Shown in pieces: positions 57,729 to 64,000 of a stretch of 64,000 nt of DNA. Within the stretch, counting starts at the first letter, position 1. Every line of letters starts with the position of its first letter. Source of the DNA: Hermodice carunculata. Lineage: Eukaryota > Annelida > Polychaeta > Eunicida > Amphinomidae. Below the pieces are notes generated by a model. That model worked only from the letters and a program-made list of their open reading frames with translations. It was not told where the DNA came from and did no database searches. Location of the stretch: assembly GCA_964020975.1 (NCBI GenBank), contig OZ026615.1:84693989-84757988 (forward strand), written 5' to 3'. A program made the translations under genes and the position numbers.

Positions 57729-59282
57729 GGGGAGGAGGGGGCTAGTTGTCACAAAATTCACAATTATTCTCATAGACACCAAAATAATAGTGGGTCCAAA
57801 TTTTTGTGTCCCCACAGTACAACCCAATACGTAATGCATGTGACCTGTATTCAAAACAATAGAAGTTGCTACACAACAAAAGCTCACAAGCCATTTAAGG
57901 TACACTGCTCAGCTGTGACAAATTGCCCAAGCCTGGGGAAAGTTGTCGCATATTGCGGGGCATGTTGTCACACCCGACTGAACACACAGATAGCAGTGTT
58001 AGCATGCTGGAAACCTAGCCTATGCTTCATGCCTGTGCTATCAAGGGTTTACAACAGAATTCGCAATGTAGTTTTGGCATGAACTTCTTTATTGAGACAA
58101 TCATGTCATCACACTAAATGACTGTCAGTCTCCACATGCACCATTATCACAATATGTTGTAGTTGACCATTTAGCCAATGAGGTGTCATAGCCAAAGACT
58201 GCTACTTTTGGCACTCGGATGAAATGTATTATTCCAAAGCAACATATGGAAGTAAAATATGAAGGGAAAAGTAAATACTATTCCATTATATCATGGCAAC
58301 CACTACGTCACTGGTAAGTCAGCAACTGCATGCTTTTTAAACTGTACTGACTATCAAATTACCCTACGTGACATTTTTTTCACATTACAGAACAAAACTG
58401 CTGGTGACTCTAACTTTTCTGGTACATTGCAGATACCATTGTGAGTCTACAATGCGAGGCCCTAGTCAGTCTTAATAATAGATAAGATTGCCTCTGTCCT
58501 TGCAGATTTAGCCTACTGCACTGTGTAGCCACTCATCATAAATTGACCATTAATATTGTCCATAGGCTTTATACAGCCTTTATGTACAGAAACAATGAAT
58601 TACATGATATTTAAATGTTATCTTGTTCACATATTTTATTATTATATACACTTGGTACCTTTGTTTTTAACACGATAATATCCCATGGGACATGTTGTCA
58701 CAAGCATAATTGCAATGACCATTAAGTGATTAATCATATAGTCCATAGGCCCTATACAGCCTCTATCTGCAGACACATTATATTTAAATGTTATCTTGTT
58801 TGTATATTTTATTAATATATGCATTTGGCCACTTCATTTTTGACACAATGATATTCCATGGGGGCATCTTGTCATAAGCTGGGGTATGTTGTCACACACT
58901 GTGACAACCTACCCCTGGGGACCACAAGGATTTTAGCATAGTTTGTAAGGTTCACCATAGGCAAAGGGTATATATTTGATGTAACACTTGAAAACAAACT
59001 ATATAACAAAAGTTTTGGTCCATATGTCACTTTGAATATTAGCATCATTTTTGCCCTATACTGTTTTCTGTGGAAAGCAGCAATCGTGTTCACAGGATAC
59101 AAAAGGCAGACCCCATTTGTTTCTTTGATTTTACTGTTATTGTAGAAACCTTTCTGTGTTGCACAACATCCAAAACTATGGGTGCACAAAATGATGAAAT
59201 CATTGCTGGGATTCCCCCAATATATTCCAAGAAAAGTAGGTTGTGACAACTTACCCCTGTGACAACCAGCCCCCTCCTCCCC
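57729..59282. mobile_element. 1554-bp non-autonomous DNA transposon with 24-bp TIRs and TA target site
   Basis: The left end reads GGGGAGGAGGGGGCTAGTTG and continues to TCAC. The right end is its complement with one mismatch in 24. TA lies on both sides (57727-57728 and 59283-59284), while the paired locus in the left copy has a single TA at 3267-3268 in otherwise matching flanks, so insertion is proved by the empty site. Inside, a ~173-bp tandem pair starts at 58544 and 58717, and TTGTCACA-type motifs recur near 57966, 58693 and 58888. No transposase is recognisable. Open frames of 92 codons (57804-58082, plus) and up to 178 codons (58872-59408, minus, running past the end) match nothing I know. 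TA duplication fits the Tc1/mariner superfamily, but the G-rich ends are unusual for it. Confidence 0.93.
58544..58880. repeat. 173-bp tandem pair inside the inverted-repeat element
   Basis: Copies begin at 58544 and 58717 (GACCATTAA), share TATTTAAATGTTATCTTGTT and a CCATGGG..CAT.TTGTCA end, and are about 78 percent alike by eye. Confidence 0.85.
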
Positions 59283-60574
59283 TACTTGATGTGAGCTTAC
59301 CTGGTGCAAATTATGCTTCCACAATTTAGCTAAAGCACTATTTGTGGTTTCTTTTAAAGGATACGGAGGGAAATATAGCACAACGAGGGGTGGGAGTATC
59401 TGGAGCACAATTAAGTTTGCTGTGCTTATGAAGTATGAATATCCACTTTACATTCATACTTTATAATATATCAATTCCACACTTGTGTTCTCCTAGATCT
59501 GAGATAATTCATTACGCCTCTAATAGACATCATAACCTATTGTAATTGAGGATATTTTATTTTGGAAATACACATTTTTGCGCCAGGTACTTTTAGACAC
59601 GAAACAAGACGTCAGAGAAAAGGAGATACAATACGTTTTTGGAGTTAGTGCAGATTAAATGAATGTTAATTTTGTTACCTAAGCATTATACTCTTACTCT
59701 TAAGGAACACAGGTTATCACTCCCGGTACATGATCTTGAGTTGCATCAAAGATATCTGAAGTTGTGTGAATCAAATGATATGTTGGACCGATTTCAATGT
59801 ATGTGAATTTGAATTTGAGCCATCCTTAATCGAAACAGCAACACCCCTAAAAGGCAACCTTTGGCACCAGTCGCCTAGCGACTAATTTAAGCAGTGATAT
59901 CTTACCATTTAATTAACGTAGGTAAACTTGCATTCCATATGTTCAAAACATATATCATTTAATCACGAAAATCTCTTCAACTGAAAAAAAACAAAAAAAA
60001 AAACAAATAACATACACATACCAAGGAATCTTACAACATGCGTTATTTATCCATCTATTTTGCGACAACCAGACCATCTAGGCTTTTCTGCTGGTAATTT
60101 CAGTTACCTTGCAGAGTTTGATATTTTTGTGCTTCCAGAAATCATTTGCAGCGACGTAGTTTATATTGCTGGGTATTTTTATTTACATCAAAGTAAAGGG
60201 AGTATTCACAACATCCACCTGTCATAGGTTCGTTGCATTGTATGCCCAAGAACTGTTCATAACTAAGACAAATGAAACAAATGCTACTTTATATATCTAT
60301 ATATATAGTCGGATATATCATTGCCATCTGAAATACATCTACTCTTCCTGCAAGAAGCTAGCCATGTGATATCACCATGAGGAAAACTAAAGACGAATTA
60401 TATTGTTTGAATATGCAGTTGTATACACAACAAAATGAACAATGCGTTAGTGTTAAAATATCTTGATGGGCATATATATGTTGATGTAATATCCTTCAAA
60501 ATTACAACTGCAACAGTTTGAAATAAAGGGGTTTTGGTTCAAAAGTTCTATCCATGAGGCGCTCACCAACTTAC

Positions 60575-63500
60575 GTCGCTTTGTCAGAACTATCAGAAAA
60601 TCTCTTTTGAATGAAGGAAATAAAAACGTCACTGTGGACATTCTGTTTAACTTGACGTGAATCGGGGATTTATATAGTATTTCGTGAATTCAAACCTTCC
60701 TGTCTGTAAAATAGCAGGAATACCAACAATAATTTTGTTTTAATTTGATAGATAGAGCCAAATCATTGACGTACATGTTATCCATGATTGCGTGTTTATT
60801 GAGTGGATCCGCATCCGGATTATCTACCACAGTTCTACGAAGTGCATAAGTGCTAGAGCTAGCACACTATACACCTCCAAACTAATGTGTCGACATGTGC
60901 AGATGTACTAGTTCTCTTCCTATGTACCAGAGGAAACGAAAAGTGTCACAGTTATTCTGTGGTATACCAACCTGATTATACATAGCTCTTGTATCTGCTT
61001 GTATGGCATACTGATTTAACCAGAATCTAAGCAAAACAATCAGGTTTAGTAATCAAATCCGGACCTTGCAAGCACCGCTTATTCAATGACTGACCTTGGA
61101 AACGACAGCGCAGTCAGACACAACTTTCATTTTTTCAAGTTTGTTTACGTTGAAAACGCATTTATGTTGTCCGTACCACACACGTTCAGCACTTTTTATT
61201 TTACTTCTGCTGGTACAATCTCTGCATAGGCATTGTTGAGAAGTTTCCTGATCTCCGACTCATACCTTTCATACAAATTTTCATGGTTTAAACGTTTGGC
61301 CAAGCCATCAACCTTTTTCTTAGCAACAACAACATTGTTGGGGAGATTCTTGTCTGTTTTTTCCACGAAATGGGTATTTTTTCCACGAAATGGGTAATTC
61401 CTAATGAACTCCATTCTTTTCCATTCAGCGTCCCATAAGTCAACGACCTTTTAGACAGAGACTGACATCTCATGAACTTCAAGACCTTCATTCTTAATAT
61501 CTCATAGCTGATCAACATAAGTGGTTGGGACATCAGAGAATAAGCTGGGATATGTGTCCAATATTGAGCACACAGAGACGTAATTGCAAAATATTACGTC
61601 GTTTACAACTAGAGCAACTCTGCTGCTGTGGCCCCATCCAAACTTAAAACGTACAGCATAGGTCTTGCCCGGTTTGCTCTAGCTTAACTCTAAAGGAAAC
61701 AATGCATCCACGTAAATCTGACCTAAAAACAACAAATCAACTTCATTGATTGGTGTTTTAAGTATAATGTGTAATTGGCCCCTCAAGATTTAATTCTATG
61801 GCTAAACTTTGTGTACAGAAGGAATTGCTGGAAACAATATTTAAGGCCACTCTGACCCAGATTTTGTCATTGAAACATGCACTAACAGTCGGCATGTTAC
61901 GTGAATTAGCTTTGAAAACATGTCTGACACAGGAATTGCTCATATGCAAAAAAAGCAAAATATTTACCTTGGCAGACCAAACATCGGTTAGCTCTTGTAC
62001 AATTTTGAGTACTATGACTGTCAGGCAAACAGTTCTCACAAAGATTCTGATCTTTAACAAGCATTTTCTGTCAGAGACTGAAAGACCTTTAAAATCTGGA
62101 CAGCGAGACAAAATATGATGTTGTGTACACATTTTACACGGGAAGTTATCATTGTCTCGATGCGCGTTGTTACTGTCAAGCGTAGATTCAGAGAAAGAGG
62201 TGTCCAACACACCTGCGCAACATGCACTGGCAGAGTCCCACAGACGCACCAGCATCTTTGCTTGCGAGTTTTGTCAGTAGCCTTTGTATGTGTGGCATTT
62301 GCTGGCACTACCTTTCATTCCTTGGTACATTCGCCCCCCCCCCCCCGAGACAGTTCCGCACAACTGATCGTTGAGTTCATCTGTTACTAACTTAACAAAA
62401 GCAACAAGTCCAGGAACTTTAGGTATGCATCATGGTCATCTTTATTTTTTTTACTCTTGGACCATTTGCACTTTTTAAAGTTGGGTAGGTGCGACACAAT
62501 ACCAAAAATAATGACCTGTGCATTTACTATGCTCAACGCGTCAAGGTCTTTCAAGATATCCTGCGCATTGCGCAGCTCATAACTCAAATGACGCATATCC
62601 TGTGGGGTTTTGATTTGTTTGGATTTTCGTAAATTCTTAAGAATGAACTCTGTGATCAAATGTTTTGACCCGGAGATCTCACCAAGAATAGCGCGAGCGC
62701 ACCCATATGCAGAATCCCTGCCTTGTATCTCTGTACCAGTTTGTTGTCTGGATCTTCACAAAATTTATCAGCGTTTACATCCAAAGCTGGTATAAACGAA
62801 TGATACTTAGCAGGATCGCCTGGAAAGTCTCTAGTTCTACCTTATGAACGGTAGGTAACCTGACCATTTCCAGTCATGTAGAACACTGATCGGTATCTAC
62901 CTGTGAAGTTTTAACAAAGCACTTGGCCTTACACAAAGTTTCCACATAATTGGACTCGACCTCAAGATACTATTTTTGATAAAACGACATTGCCATGCAT
63001 TAAGCTAAATTCTGTGAAGACAAGCTTTAACTGACGATTTAACTCATTGATAGATGACACGTTGGACTCTTCCGCAACTAAACGGGTAAGCTCGTTACAA
63101 TTTGTAGTGACTGTGGTCTTGGCAACATGCCAAGCTCATCCGCCATGATGACACTGCCCAGAATTAAAAGGAAAAAACAACCCAAAGCCACTACTCACGG
63201 TAACTGACGTCAACATAAAGTTATGTTACAGCTTATGTGGAATAAAAAGAGTCAATATGTAGAAAGTCTGTGAATATCACAACAGCCAGTCCATATGTGC
63301 TTTTAAATTGGTCAAGTTAACACGACCAATCGTCAAGACTCCAATAGACTGGTGAATGAAACGAAAGGCAGTCCTGTATCTCTCCACAGGCATGTGAAAA
63401 GCACAGTAACGCAGGCAAGGTTTTGCATTCACCCTCAAAAGGAATTCCACCAGTTTGAAACGATGTCCCGTATGAAGCGATGGCACAGCAAGACAGGCAA

Positions 63501-63935
63501 GCGAAACGAAGTCCAGTGTGAAACGAAGGCACAGCAAGGCAGGCAAGCTCGTAGCCAGAACAGGTTTGTTACATACAAAAGTAAATGTACAGCAAGCAGC
63601 AGGTAAACTTAGCCATCAAAGAAATCCATTCCCGAATGAAATAGAGTGGCAACGCAAATAATATCCAGCAAACAAAAACATACAGTCAGTTGGGACAGGC
63701 ACATCCGACACAGTGCCCGCGGTCAGTCAAGAGGAACACATGAGACTGGTCTCCCGACGAGACACCCCCCTCTGGTTCCGCCTATAACGAAGTGAGATAT
63801 TCCAATGTGTCTCAAAGGCTATTTATTCTTATGTTGCGCACAAAAAAAATTGTTGGAACCAATTGCATTTAATTGTCTGAGACCTGCGGCAACAGCCGTC
63901 ACATACAAAATTATGACAACCTCATAATCCATATA
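60575..63935 (-). mobile_element. BEL/Pao LTR retrotransposon fossil, right copy (broken)
   Basis: Minus-strand relative of the fossil at 5130-10270. Visible parts are Gag-like segments (about 62387-63050), the cysteine-cluster and protease-like region (61758-62308), reverse-transcriptase pieces (about 60780-61414), and an LTR-like segment at 63825-63935 that matches 5136-5255. The stretch between 63150 and 63820 is probably leader or flanking DNA and is not shared with the left fossil. The element is broken many times. It joins the duplicated host block directly at about 60575. Confidence 0.72.
63457..63548. repeat. 46-bp tandem duplication
   Basis: Two adjacent 46-bp copies (63457-63502 and 63503-63548), each ending in a GGCACAGCAAG...GGCAAGC pattern and differing at a few bases. 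They lie in the region between the Gag-like part and the LTR-like segment of the right fossil. Confidence 0.85.
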
Positions 63936-64000
63936 TATATATATATATATATATTTGAAAATATCTGCATTCAATGACCTTGTGTGTACATTTGTATCTA

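Noticed and set aside
58872-59408. 178-codon minus-strand open frame
   Set aside because: It crosses the exact right end of the inserted element into flanking DNA, so it cannot be an ancestral gene of either. No motif is recognisable.

Overview
The window is AT-rich animal DNA, most likely from a marine invertebrate. This is inferred from very long (TA)n tracts, several non-LTR retrotransposon lineages side by side, Tc1- and pogo-type DNA transposon remains, BEL/Pao fossils, and repeats ending in GGACGGACGGACAG-type strings of the kind known from molluscs and other marine invertebrates. The species cannot be named from the sequence. No host protein-coding gene could be supported anywhere. Every reading frame with recognisable homology belongs to a mobile element, and the other open frames are short or made of microsatellite (YIYIYI..., LLLL...). 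There are no operons, promoters or cooperating gene sets to describe; this is an intergenic or intronic repeat landscape.

The main large-scale feature is a direct duplication. Bases 1-~4870 pair with 54208-~60575 at roughly nine bases in ten by eye. The pairing continues into two broken BEL/Pao fossils on the minus strand (about 5130-10270 and 60575-63935). The two copies bracket about 44 kb. They differ by insertions that can be read directly. A 1554-bp element with 24-bp terminal inverted repeats and a TA target duplication sits in the right copy (57729-59282), and the left copy keeps the empty site at 3267-3268. A (TA)n tract of about 180 bp is present only in the left copy. A flank-plus-microsatellite module occurs three times on the right and once on the left.

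Between the copies, in order: a LINE RT fragment (10740-11215); a 198-bp tandem duplication (11621-12016); a compound microsatellite (12780-12938); a larger LINE RT remnant (13150-15200); an array of ~500-bp units (15500-19430) carrying a LINE fragment (15740-16740) at one unit boundary; degenerate repeats (19440-20880); an L1/Tx1-like LINE (20880-23370); small tandem repeats; a pogo-like transposase scrap (27700-27950); an RT-bearing retroelement of uncertain family (29550-31060); a foldback element lying between two long (TA)n tracts (31304-31598); a small foldback element (40585-40713); a Tc1 transposase C-terminal half (41066-41580); a LINE RT fragment (42030-42960); a largely featureless 5 kb; a (CTT)n/(AGT)n microsatellite; a Tc1 transposase N-terminal half (49980-50750); a degenerate minisatellite (51475-51961); and a repeat with a recurring palindromic core (52744-54045).

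A dispersed ~240-bp SINE- or MITE-like family has four copies in both orientations (12619, 24427, 33364, 41771). All calls are by eye from translation and internal alignment; family names are at superfamily level.
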